From positions 35,271,335-35,335,334 of the forward strand of contig NC_083589.1 of assembly GCF_027579695.1 (NCBI RefSeq): 64,000 bases of DNA, written 5' to 3'. This DNA is from Neoarius graeffei (taxonomy: Eukaryota; Chordata; Actinopteri; Siluriformes; Ariidae). A model generated the notes under the pieces. The model saw nothing but the letters and a program-made list of their open reading frames with translations, was not told the origin of the DNA and ran no database searches. This document shows, in pieces, positions 1 through 12,100 of this stretch. Both the position numbers and the translations under genes were made by a program. Each line of letters starts with the position of its first letter. The first letter of the stretch is position 1.

Positions 1-422
1 TTTAGCAAAATCAGTGAGCTGATAAGGCAATTTTAATAATTTCCTAATTTTGGCCTCTCTGCTGAAGAATTTCCTAATACAGGGCAAAGATTATTCACAA
101 ATCATTATGTTCAGCTTTAATTTCAACTTCAACAGACCAGCCTGACATTTTCTGATTTTTGGGTTGTAGAATTGTCCACCGACAAGTCGCACAACACCAG
201 AAAAAGTGTTGAGGCCCAAGCATGGTAGGCATGGAGTGTCATACAGAGCACTTGACTAAGAAATATGGAGTAAAACAGTGAGTGTGAAACCTGAGAGAGG
301 TGTAATGTGACCAAGACAGCAAGAGAGACAGGGAGGCCAAAAAAAAAAAAAAAAAACCCACCACCACACATACACACACGCACCACTTCACAACCCAGAA
401 CAGAATAAGGAGTACTAATCAC
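1..422. other. pyroxd1 intron at left edge
   Basis: Intronic sequence downstream of exon 11. It contains an A17 run near 339-356 and no recognisable exon or repeat family. Confidence 0.6.
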
Positions 423-560
423 CTTGTAGTTAAAGAACTTGGTGATGTGTGAAAAGAGCTCGAAGCAGAAGTCCAGCTCGATGGCCTCCTCCAGGACGTG
501 GGCTGCTATGCAGCGCGCAGCGTAGAAGCCCATCTGACGTGCCTGAGTCCACAATCGCAT
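423..560 (-). CDS. pyroxd1: pyroxd1 coding exon 11
   Basis: Residues 361-406 ([17 protein letters not shown] to ITKFFNYK). Acceptor GGCAG, donor GTGATT. No later coding exon is visible in the remaining 422 bases. Confidence 0.93.
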
Positions 561-3500
561 CTGCCACATGGGGGCACAACAGTACATAAGACCCAGTGTC
601 CCCAAACAGCCTTTGGTATAGAAATAGAACAATAATGTGCTTGCGATTTGACTTTTCTGGCCAGTACATAGGATTTGGATATGATAGAGGATCTGTATTT
701 ATTCAGGCAAGGCCTGCCTGAGATATTAAAAAGAGCAATATTGTTCAAAATAGTTGTGTTTTTGTACTAATATTCCAAACTACTGAGAGAACCTCCCATA
801 GAAAAACACAATGGGAAGAATGAAATATAGGAATTAAATTTGTAGGTGAATGGATGAACTGAAATGAATGAACAAACCTGCTGCCAAAGGGGACTAGGCT
901 CCCAGCCTGCACTGCACACATCTCCAGCTGCATACACATCTGGTTCAGACGTCCGCATGTGCTCATCTACCCTTAGGCCACAATCCTCTGCTAGCTTAAA
1001 CTGCATTTAACAACAATAATAAAATTAACACTGACAATTCATTTAAGTTTACCAAAAAAAAAAAGTATAAAGAAAAATAATTTTTAAAAATGACAATATT
1101 GAAAATAAAGGCAGGTCTGTTGGAGGCACTTAGAGGGAGCTGTGGTTTCAGCAGTGCGCAGGTCAGTCATCCATCTACATACTGTGTAACTATAGATCAT
1201 AAATGTGGCAACCATCTTTTCTTAGTTTTCTGACAGGATGATATAATTGAATTATAACTGCTTTAAAAGGATGCTGCTGTTTTTGACAGCATTGTGAATG
1301 TCCTACAGCACAGACCAAATGTATATTTTAAGTCCTTTAAAAAGTGTTAAAAGAAAAACAATCATCCATTCTAGCTTATTAACCACTATGCACTTTTAGG
1401 GCCCGTTTACACGAGGACGCTGTCGGGTAAAAACGACTAAATATTTTATCGGAAGTGCCTTTCGTCTACACGGGGATGGCGTTTCCGAGGCTGAAAAACG
1501 GAAAAAATTGAAAACACCTTCCAGAGTGGATAAGTTAAAAACAGCCCCCGTTGCATATCCGTCTAAACTACCCAATACGCGAAACTCTGCTCGGATCTGC
1601 TCATGTCGGGTACGCGTTTACGTCATACATATGTCATATACTGTACATGCCAGCCCGGGAAGTAAGACAGTAAGAGCATGTCTGATTACATCGATCCAAC
1701 GGACCTTCAAGCTGCTCTGGCAGCTTTAATAAACGTCCAGGAGTCCTTCGAACATCTATACCGAATCTGCACATATACCGTTAATGAACAGAGGCGGGTA
1801 TAGTATGCTCTTACTTTTTTACTTACTTTCTTACTTACCATAGCCAGAGTAGTCAAAGTTTTTGCGGCGCAGATCAGACAAGACGGAAGATGTCACGCAT
1901 GCGTGCAGACATAGCGGAGGTCTTTCACAGCACCACCTAGCCGCCTGGCATGCACATCCAATTGAATTCCACACATTTATGCGTCACCGTATAGACGCAG
2001 ATTTCCTCCTTGAAAACGGTCGTGTAGACGCGGAAAAAAGTGAGAACGAAAACGGACTTTTGCGTTTTTGTTTCAGACCGTCCCCGTGTAAAGTGGGCCT
2101 TATATCAGATGTTTTTAACCCACACATGTACATACACACATGGACAAATTTGTTGGCATCCTTTCACGAAAAAAGTACCACCCACAATTTTCTCTGAAAT
2201 ACCGTATTTTCTGGACTATAAGCCGCTACTTTTTTCCTAGGTTTTGAACCATGCGGCTTATACAAAGGTGCGGCTATTCTGTGGATTTTTCTTCCACCGC
2301 TAGGGGCGCTCTAACCGGAAGTAGAATCAAAAATAAGAGATGAAAAATCAATGCAAAGAAGAATTAGCAGATCTTTAGCAGACAGAACACGCACGACAAA
2401 TTACTAACTGGTAATTATTTTCAAATCCAGCGAAGATGATTAAAGTGACTTGTGGTTTCAAACACAGGAGAAATGAAGGTAAATAAATACCGGTTATTTT
2501 CTCTTGGTTCTGTTCCGTTTTAATCAGCAAAGTTGCTGCCGTGTTAAAAGGCACTGTTCGGAAAGAATCTGTTCAGGTACATACATGTACATTTACAGTA
2601 CAAAATCGTTCTGTACATGCAGTAAATATCTCATTTTTCAACATAGATATCTGCGGCTTATAGCCCGGTGCGGCTTGTATATCTTTTTTTTTTATTTTTT
2701 ATTTTTTTTTAAAATAGAGCGGATGCGGCTTATATACAGGTGCGCTCTATAGTCTAGAAAATACGGTACCTTGAAACTGACAAAATTGGCATCCATTGTT
2801 GTTTATTCCATATTTAATAAAAACAGACTGATTTTTGATTCAACAGAATATTCTAAATAATAAAAAGTCATGGATAAAGATGATGGGACCCTTAATCGAA
2901 TATTTTGTTGCACAACCTGTAGAGAATCACTGCAAAAAAGTGCTCTCTCTAGCTCTCAATGCAACTTCTCCATCTGCCAACAGGTAGTTTCTTCCTGAGT
3001 AAACTGCTCCAGCTGTCTCAGGTTTGAAGGGCGTCATCTCCACACTGCTCTTCAGCTCTTTCCAGAGATGTTCGATAGGATTCAGATCAGGGCTCATTAG
3101 AAAGGCATTTCAGAATAGTCCAGTGTTTTGTTCTTCACCATTCTTGGGTGCTTTTAGCTGTGCGTTTTGGGTCTTTATCCTGTTGGAGGACCCATGACAT
3201 ACGACTGAGACAGAGCTTTCAGACACTAGGTGGTACATTTCACTCCAGAATGAATGCCTTGATAGCCTTGAGAGTTCATTGTGCCCTGTACAGATTCAAG
3301 GCACTCCATGCCAGATGCAGCAAAGCAGCCCCAAATCATAACCAAGCCTCCTCTGTTTTACACAGTGGGTTCTCATTTGGTGTTCTTTTCTTTGAAAGCT
3401 TCATTTTTTCCCTTCTGTGGACATAAAGCTAATGTGACTTGCCAGTAAGCCTCAATTTTGTCTCATCTGTCCAAAGGGCATGCTCCCAGAAGCATTGTGG

Positions 3501-6132
3501 ATTGTCAATATGCATTTTAGTAAATTCCAGTCTGGCTTTTTTGAGTTTATCTTTCAACACCGGAGTCCTCCTGGGTCTTCTTCCATTGAGCCCGCGGTCA
3601 CTCAAAAAGTGACGCATTGTGCAATCAGACATTGATTTACCTTGACCCTGGAGTTCAACTTTTATCTCTTTGGAAGTTGTCCTTGGCTGTTTGTCTACCA
3701 TTGGCACAATCCTTCTGTTCAGTCTGTGGTCAGTGTTCCTCTTGTGGCCACATGCAGGAAGGTTGACTACAGTCCCATGGAACTTAAACTTCTCGATAAA
3801 TATTTGCAGCTGTAGTCACAGGAACATCCAGCTGCTTGGAGATAGTCTTATAGCCTTTAACATGATTGTCTATAATTTTCTTTCTGATCTCCTCAAATAG
3901 CTCTGTCCTTTTTGCTTTCCATGTTTAATGTGGTGCACATGACGATACCAAATGGCAGAGTGATGACTAGTCTCCATTTAAATAAACTGAATGACTGATT
4001 ACAAGATTGAACATGGGTGACGCTAATTAAAGAAAACAGTTAGTTTGAAATATCACTATAATCCAATTATTTATAAAATCTTTTCTAGGGGTACCAATAA
4101 ATCTGTCCTGGCCATATTAGAATGTCTGTCAAATAAGCAATAATTTCTCTCTTCACACTTTTTTTCTTTTTGCTTTACTCTGACATACCAAAGGCATGCA
4201 AGTATACATGAGAAAACTGCTTTTAATTTCATTACTCTTCAGGACGAACATTGCATTGTTTCAATGAACTGTAAGGGTACCAACAAATTTGTCCACATTT
4301 GTATATATGGAACCAGAAAATTACACCAGCTAATTAAGGTGCTTTAGTACTTACATTGTTACCTTGAAGAAAAGGTTTGCTATTTGGCACCACACCTGTA
4401 GCACTGACTATGAAGTCACAGCCATATACCTTCCCATTAGTTAGCTGTGCATACTCTGGCCACACCCCTAAGGGAAAAAGAGAGGTCAAAGATCATAGGT
4501 CTGTGCTTGCCAATAACTGTACAATCTGCAGATGTCTGTATCCCTTACAGAAAAAACACATGAATTTCCCATGTATTTCATATGTTACCACATGTGGTAA
4601 CATGTGGAATACATGGTATCAGATTTTGTAACGTGTTACCATGTAGAGCACATGTGGAAAACATGTTACCATATGTGTAAAACATTCCCACATGTGATTC
4701 ACATAAAACTGGGCCAAAACCACATTTCCCATGTGCAAATAACATGTTTCCCATGTGCAAAACACATTATCCACATATTTCACATGTGAGAAATCACATG
4801 TGAAGTTCATGTGGTTTTTCTGTAAGGGATAGTTTAGCTCACAGATTTGAAAAAAAAAAAAAAAAGTATTTCCAGAGTGATGCCAAGAATCTGAAAATGC
4901 ACAATAATGCTGTATACATACAGGACACTTTTTCTGATGGAATAAAACATGTATTCTGTTCCCTTTTAGCAGATTTCATTCATTTGGTTTGATAGCATGC
5001 AATATTGTTAGCATATCACTCATCCTACACATATTACACCCCACTACTCAATGGAGAATGAGCCTGCAATATTGTTACAATATTGCACATGGTGTTATCT
5101 TGACAATGTCGCACATTGGAGCGCAAATATCCAATGAGAAAGTTTTCGGCTGTGCATGTGCACAATCATTTGTGTTCGCCGGGAAAGAGAAAGACATATT
5201 GAACACCTGAAAGACTACCAAAACTTCATTAGATATTCTTCATGCATATTTACAAGAGAAAAACACATCAACGGACATCGAAAAACTGGAAAAGAGACAC
5301 GTCAGGGAGATAAAACTTCTGTGCTAGTGAGTGACCGACAATTTGTGAACAACCATGGCCGCCAGGTTTGCTTCATTAAAGACGGAAGATTTTGAGAGAA
5401 TTTTGGCTGCCAGGTCGCTCCGTTGTGTGTCGCTGTTGATTTTAAAAGTAACTAAGTAAATTACATAGTGAAGTGAAAACTTAACCCTGAGTGAAAAATA
5501 CTGGGGCAAGTGTGCATGGAAGAAGAGTCTGGAGACAGAAATTGTAGTTTCTCGGTCGTTAGCCTGTGCTACTTGCTCTCGATAGCATTGGCTTGACCGC
5601 TTTATTAGCGTTCACCAACACTACTGATGAATGCTACACCGACTGGAAGATGACTTCACTGCTGTGCTAATGGCGCCAAGTTACGGGTAAGATAGCATTG
5701 GCCTTCGAGAATATGGATAAGAAGAGTGTGTGTATAATAATAATAATAGCTGGAGTTGAGTGGTATATCAGATATATTCCATTCAGCTAGCATGATATTG
5801 AACTCGTCTTCAACTCTTTCAGTATCACGCTAGCTGAATGGAATATCTCTGATATTCCACTCAACACCAGCCAATATTAATCTGCATATTTCCATATCTC
5901 CCTTGTATTTTACTGGATCACCAAGATAAATACGATAATACTCCAACAACATTACCTAAATCACTGTTCTGTGTATAGAGTGGTGATTGCATGAAGTCTT
6001 GCTGGGAGTGGATTGCTTCAAGCTCACACTCATACTCTACATGCACGTTGTGTGAAACCTGGGAATAAAAAGGAAGACATGAAGTTGTTCTTGGTACTTG
6101 ATAAAATATACTGTTGTTTCTCTATACAAGTT

Positions 6133-6164
<32 letters not shown>

Positions 6165-9100
6165 CGCACCTCCTCTGCTCCTCTTAGACTGATGTCTTGG
6201 TGCCAGTCTGGACCTAAGGCACTACCAAGATCTGGTGAACCTGGTGGGAAACCACACACATGAGCATAGTACATGATCCTAAATGCTTTAAAACACTTGC
6301 AAGAACAGGAGTTATAAATAATTCAGTCACAAAATGTAATCTCCCAACACCGCCCCCCACCCCGCAATTCTTCATTCAATTATCGCCAACTGCTGATTTC
6401 AACATATCCTCAAAATACGCACACGACAGCCAAGCACTACTGACTCAGACTGACTGCTCACGTGTGATATAACCTACACTTTAGTGTACCTGCTTTAGGT
6501 TTTGCGGCTCTGTCGGTGGTGTAGCGTGCTCTTTTGCAGGGCAGTGTTTTCTCAGACTTCCCCACCTCCAGTGAGGGGATGAGGAACTGAGCAGCTCCAG
6601 CATCAAAGAACGTATTCCCTATGGCCTTGTCCTTTATCACCCAGATCACCTCACAGCCCTCCACTTCATAGCTACAGACACAAACACAGGGGTGGCAGAT
6701 GTACTAACAAATTCAACCACAAGAGCGCACACTGGTGCTCTTCTACACCCATTTTAACCTCAGGTTTCTTGTTTAGCAGATTATTTGAATGATGCGTTCG
6801 TTTAAAAAAAAAAAAAGACAGAACACGACACAGAACTGAGAAACACTGGACAAGACTACTAGGATTTGTAACATTAATTTCAGTGCAAATGATTAAAGAT
6901 ATAAACAAACCTTCTGTACATGCATTATGCAATAAGCACAGCATAACACTTTTGTAGCCACCATGGTAGGCAGCACATACTAATCTATGTTTAAAAAAAA
7001 AAATGCACATTATCAAACAATTATCATGAGCTTACATTATTGAAGCAGTTTAACATTTCTAGCATCTTAAAACAGGAACTTACACCAATTCCAAAGCAAT
7101 TCCTCCATTCCCAATGACCATCATGCGCTTGGCTTTGGAAAGCTGCTTCTGAAAATCCTGCAAAAAGAAAATAAGGTAAGCATTACAGAAGAAAAGATGG
7201 AAGCGAGCATTGTTCTCAAACAAAGGACATCCACAGACTGACCGCTGAGTGACGGGACATTGAACAATACTGAAGACATCTAAACAATGAAAGCGCATGG
7301 AACATGCATGAAATTATGTGGGGAACAAAGAAGAATTTTTAAAAAGACAAAAAATGTTTCACATTTTAGATTCTTCAAAGTAGCCAGCGTTGACCTTGAT
7401 GACGCTTTGCACACTATTGGCGTCATCTTAACCAGCTTCATGAGGTCGTCACCTGGAATGCTTTTTAATTAATAGGTGCCTCGTCAAAAGTTAATGAGTG
7501 CAATTTCTTGCCGCCTTAATGCATTTGAGATCAAACAGTAAACAATACAGTAAATAGCCCTATTCCACAACTGTAGTAATCCATATTACGTCAAGAACCG
7601 CTCAACTAAGTAAAGACAAATGGCAGTAGTCATGACTAAGACATGAAGTGTTTAATGCATAAAAATAAAGAAAAAAACATTGAATTGCGTTCAAACTTTT
7701 GATTAATAGTGTTATATACACATACAGTGGTGCTTGAAAGTTTGTGAACCGTTTAGAATTTTCTATATTTCTGCATAAATATGACCTTAAACATCATCAG
7801 ATTTTCACACAAGTCCTAAAAGTAGATAAAAAGAACCCAGTTAAACAAATGAGACAAAAATATTATACTTGGTCATTTATTTATTGAGGAAAATGTTCCA
7901 AATATTACATATCTGTGAGTGGCAAATGTATGCGAGCCTTTGCTTTCAGTATCTGGTGTGACCCCCTTGTGCAGCAATAACTGCAACTAAACGTTTCCAG
8001 TAACCGTTGATCAGTCCTGCACACCGGCCTGGAGGAATTTTAGCCCATTCCTCCGTACAGAACAGCTTCAACTCTGGGATGTTGGTGGGTTTACTCACAT
8101 GAACCATTCGCTTCAGGTCGTTCCATAACATTTCGATTGGATTAAGGTCAAGGTCATGTTTTGGCCATTCCAAAACATTAACTTTATTCTTCCTTAACCA
8201 TTCTTTGGTCAAACGACTTGTGTGCTGAGGGTCGTTGTCTTGCTGCATGACCAACCTTCTCTTGAGATTCAGTTCATGGACAGATGTCCTGACATTTTCT
8301 TTTAGAATTCGCTGGTACAATTCAGAATTCATTGTTCCATCAATGATGGCAAGCCATCCTGGCCCAGATGCAGCAAAACAGGCCCAAACCATGATACTAC
8401 CACCACCATGTTTCACAGATATAATAAGGTTCTTATGCTGGAATGCAGGGTTTTTCTTTCTCCAAACAAAACGCTTCTCATTTAAACCAAAAAAGTTCTA
8501 TTTTGGTCTCATCCGTCCACAAAACATTTTTCCAATAGCCTTCTGGCTTGTCCACGTGATCTTTAGCAAACTGCAGATGAGCAGCAGTGTTCTTTTTGGA
8601 GAGCAGTGGCTTTCTCCTTGCAACGCTGCCATGCACACCATTGTTGTTCAGTATTCTCCTGACGGTGGACTCATGAACATTAGCCAATGTGAGAGAGGCC
8701 TTCAATTGCTTAGAAGTTACCCTGTGGTTCTTTGTGACCTTGCTGACAATTGAGGTATTTCACCTGACGTCACAGGGTCACGTGACACCCCGGTGTCCGC
8801 CATTTTGAACGTCAAGCTACATACTAACGCTGCAGACAGAGAGGGAGAACCACCTTGAAAAAAAAACGTGTTACAGACACCTAGAATAGACTAATTTGTC
8901 AGTAAGCACTCTATAAATAACCATGGTGTTTGCTTGTTGTGCTGTGGGCTGCCACAACAGACAGGGACAGCGTGCAGGACGCTCCTTTTACCGGTTTCAA
9001 GTGATGGGAATTTCGGCTCTTTTTCGGGAGCCGGCTCTTTTGGCTCTTCTTACTATAAGGAGCCGGCTCTTTTGGCTCCTGAGATTTTATTTTTGATTTA

Positions 9101-12100
9101 ATTGCTGCAATTAACTAGTTAATTAATTACATTATTATTTATATTTTATCAGTAGGATGTTTTCCATTTTATTTTTTAGTTTTTGTAGCCATTGTAAAGC
9201 TTTGTAAAGTATAGCAGTGTAACAATGTTCTAGCTATAGAAATAAAACTTACCAATTAATAAATTATTTTCTCACAAACAATGCAAAACTGTGTTATATT
9301 ACCAATATAAAATACACAGCTGATTTTCCCCTCCTCAGGTGCCTCACAGACTCCTCTCCCCTGCGCTCCACAGCTTTAAGCATTACACCAATTTTCGTAT
9401 TTTCGCAGCTGTGAATGACATCAACCCCCCCAACCAAAAAAAGTAGGCGTACACCATGCTACTTTTTTTCCTTTGAATGGTAATAGACAACACAAAGACG
9501 CAATCGGACAGCAACTTTTTTTTGTGAAAGTCTCTCTCTCTCTGAGGCACCTAAGGACAAAAAACTAATTCGGCTCCCCAACTCGGCTGCCACCGAAGAG
9601 CCGGCTCCCGTCGTTCACTTCAAAGAGCCAGCTCTTTGAACCGGCTCGTTCGCGACCGACACATCACTACCGGTTTCCTACTCACCCGGACAAGAGGGCC
9701 AAATGGATTGCAGCTGTGAAGAGACAGGATTGGGAGCCAACAGAGTACTCCAGACTTTGCAGTGATCATTTCATTTCAGGTTAGTTTATCAGTTAACGCA
9801 ATTTTGATAAAATATATAGCAAAAAGTAAATGGGTCAGTGTTTGTTAACCCATCTGAGCAGTGAAACAAGGCAGTGTTAATTTGTCTAGGGTTGCATGTA
9901 GCAGGTATCAGACATAAAACGCAATAACAGAGGCTAGAAAGAAACGGGACACAGAAATAAACAGGGCTCCATACCAAGGCTGGGTACAGTGTTTGTGATA
10001 AAAGACAGATCCAATTTAACACGAATCACAGCTTACTTTCTTGTTAAAATGTGCAAAGGTCTCCACCATCTCATACCGCCTTGCACTGAAGGACTTAAGC
10101 GTGCCGTCCAAAATGGCTTCGTCACGTGACTTGGTCACGTGGGTGAAATACCTCAATTACATGCCTTGCTCTTGGAGTGATCCTTGTTGGTTGACCACTC
10201 CTGGGGAGGGTAACGATGGTCTTGAATTTCCTCCATTTGTACACAATCTGTCTGACTGTGGATTGGTGGAGTCCAAATTCTTTAGAGGTGGTTTTGTAAC
10301 CTTTTCCAGCCTCATCAACAACGCTTTTTCTGAGGTCCTCAGAAATCTCCTTTGTTCGTGTCATGATACACTTCCACAAACATGTGTTGTGAAGATCAGA
10401 CTTTAATAGATCCCTGTTCTTTAAATAAAACAGGGTGCCCACTCACACCTGATTGTCATCCCATTGATTGAAAACACCTGACTCTAATTTCACCTTCAAA
10501 TGAACTGCTAATCCTCGAGGTTCACATACTTTTGCCACTCACAGATATGTAATATTGGATGATTTTCCTCAATAAATAAATGACCAAGTATAATATGTTT
10601 GTCTCATTTCTTTAACTGGGTTCGCTTTATCTACTTTTAGGATTTGTGTGAAAATCTGATGTTTTAGGTCATATTTATGCAGAAATATAGAAAATTCTAA
10701 AGGGCTCACAAACTTTCAAGCACCACTGTGTGTGTAATATTATATAGGGGCGGCACGGTGGTGTAGTGGTTAGCGCTGTCGCCTCACAGCAAGAAGGTCC
10801 GGGTTCGAGCCCCGTGGCCGGCGAGGGCCTTTCTGTGCGGAGTTTGCATGTTCTCCCCGTGTCCGCGTGGGTTTCCTCCGGGTGCTCCGGTTTCCCCCAA
10901 AGACATGCAGGTTAGGTTAACTGGTGACTCTAAATTGACCGTAGGTGTGAGTGTGAATGGTTGTCTGTGTCTATGTGTCAGCCCTGTGATGACCTGGCGA
11001 CTTGTCCAGGGTGTACCCCGCCTTTCGCCCATAGTCAGCTGGGATAGGCTCCAGCTTGCCTGCGACCCTGTAGAAGGATAAAGCGGCTAGAGATAATGAG
11101 ATGATATATATATATATATCTGACCAACCAGAATTGAGAATTCAACAGTGCTGCAGTATATTTAGCAAATTATTAAAGTAATTAAGAAATTTACTAAATA
11201 AAATTGAAAAAAAAAAAAGAGGAACAATTCTGCACTGTGTACATCCATCCATTATCCATAGCCGCTTATCCTGTACAGGGTCGCAGGCAAGTTGGAGCCT
11301 ATCCCAGCTGACTACGGGCGAGAGGTGGGGTACACCCTGGACAAGTCGCCAGGTCATCGCAGGGCTGACACATAGACACAGACAACCATTCACACTCACA
11401 TTCACACCTACGGTCAATTTAGAGTCACCAGTTAACCTAACCTGCATGTCTTTGGACTGTGGGGGGAAACCAGAGCACCCAGAGGAAACCTACCCGGACA
11501 CGGGGAGAACATGCAAACTCCACACAGAAAGGCCCTCGTCGGCCGCTGGGCTCAAACCCAGAACCTTCTTGGTGTGAGGCGACAGCGCTAAACACTACAC
11601 CACCGTGCTGTACATGTACGTATACAAGGATGGAAAAAATTAATAGCCCACTTTCACCATTAAAAGTGGTTTCTTAATTTTTTTTCCATAGCTGTAAGTG
11701 TTGACAATCATTAGGTCAATGATTCAATGATTTTAATAGCCTGTCAGTACCTGGGCACTGTCTGTGTCCCGTATGCCCAGCACATGAGGGTTCTTCTCAG
11801 TGATGAGTTTCGGCCTGGCACCGGTGCACACACACAGCTTCTCATAATGGAGGTTTTGTCCATCCTCAGTTTGCAGCACCTACGTGCAAGAACTCATTAA
11901 CATTACTAACAAGGTAAAGTGCTTTGGATATTCTCATCTCATCATCTCTAGCCGCTTTATCCTGTTCGACAGGGTCGCAGGCAAGCTGGAGCCTATCCCA
12001 GCTGACTACGGGCGAAGCTTTGGATATTAAATAAATAAATAAAGTAAAACCTATCCACAGCAGCCGAGATATTTTATTTATTTATACACACACACACACA

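Larger units (their letters stand above)
2127..4312 (-). mobile_element. Tc1-type transposon (copy A), interrupted by a MITE
   Basis: The ends are inverted copies built on GACAAATTTGTTGG (left about 2140, right about 4290). The interior carries a decayed Tc1 transposase on the minus strand. A 565-bp MITE is inserted close to the left end. It lies in pyroxd1 intron 9, parallel to the gene. Confidence 0.8.
8751..10155. mobile_element. ISL2EU-like element with THAP exon, inserted in Tc1 copy B
   Basis: Perfect inverted ends TGAGGTATTTCACC, with AT duplicated on each side (8749-8750, 10156-10157; the surrounding AATT palindrome makes the exact limit ambiguous). Subterminal GTCACGTGAC motifs and an AAAATGG motif match those in the element at 15234-17051. 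Near the left end it encodes a THAP exon on the plus strand. Near the right end a minus-strand exon-like stretch ends at a GTAAGC donor near 10040. Naming it ISL2EU-like is inference from target size and layout. Confidence 0.7.
7946..10364 (-). pseudogene. Tc1 transposase, interrupted (copy B)
   Basis: It starts [20 protein letters not shown] at 10364, with a paired helix-turn-helix and the linker [14 protein letters not shown]. It is cut by the inserted element, then resumes near 8730. DD34E residues are visible: WTDETK (about 8490), [10 protein letters not shown] (about 8220) and LNPIEMLW (about 8120). Besides the insertion there is a stop or shift after IELFWFK near 8478. It ends at 7946. 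Confidence 0.88.
7725..10728 (-). mobile_element. Tc1-type transposon (copy B), split by an internal element
   Basis: Long inverted ends: CAGTGGTGCTTGAAAGTTTG at left and its complement CAAACTTTCAAGCACCACTG at right. TA precedes the left end; the right TA appears mutated. It carries transposase on the minus strand. A 1.4-kb element (8751-10155) is inserted between the DNA-binding and catalytic parts. All of this lies inside pyroxd1 intron 4. Confidence 0.9.

Noticed and set aside
1..422. Possible last pyroxd1 exon or neighbouring recql exon at the left edge
   Set aside because: Looked for a continuation of the C-terminal region on the minus strand and found none; the segment is A-rich intron.
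10790..10830. tRNA-like A and B boxes at SINE heads
   Set aside because: They belong to SINE promoters, lack a complete cloverleaf, and are repeated in all copies.
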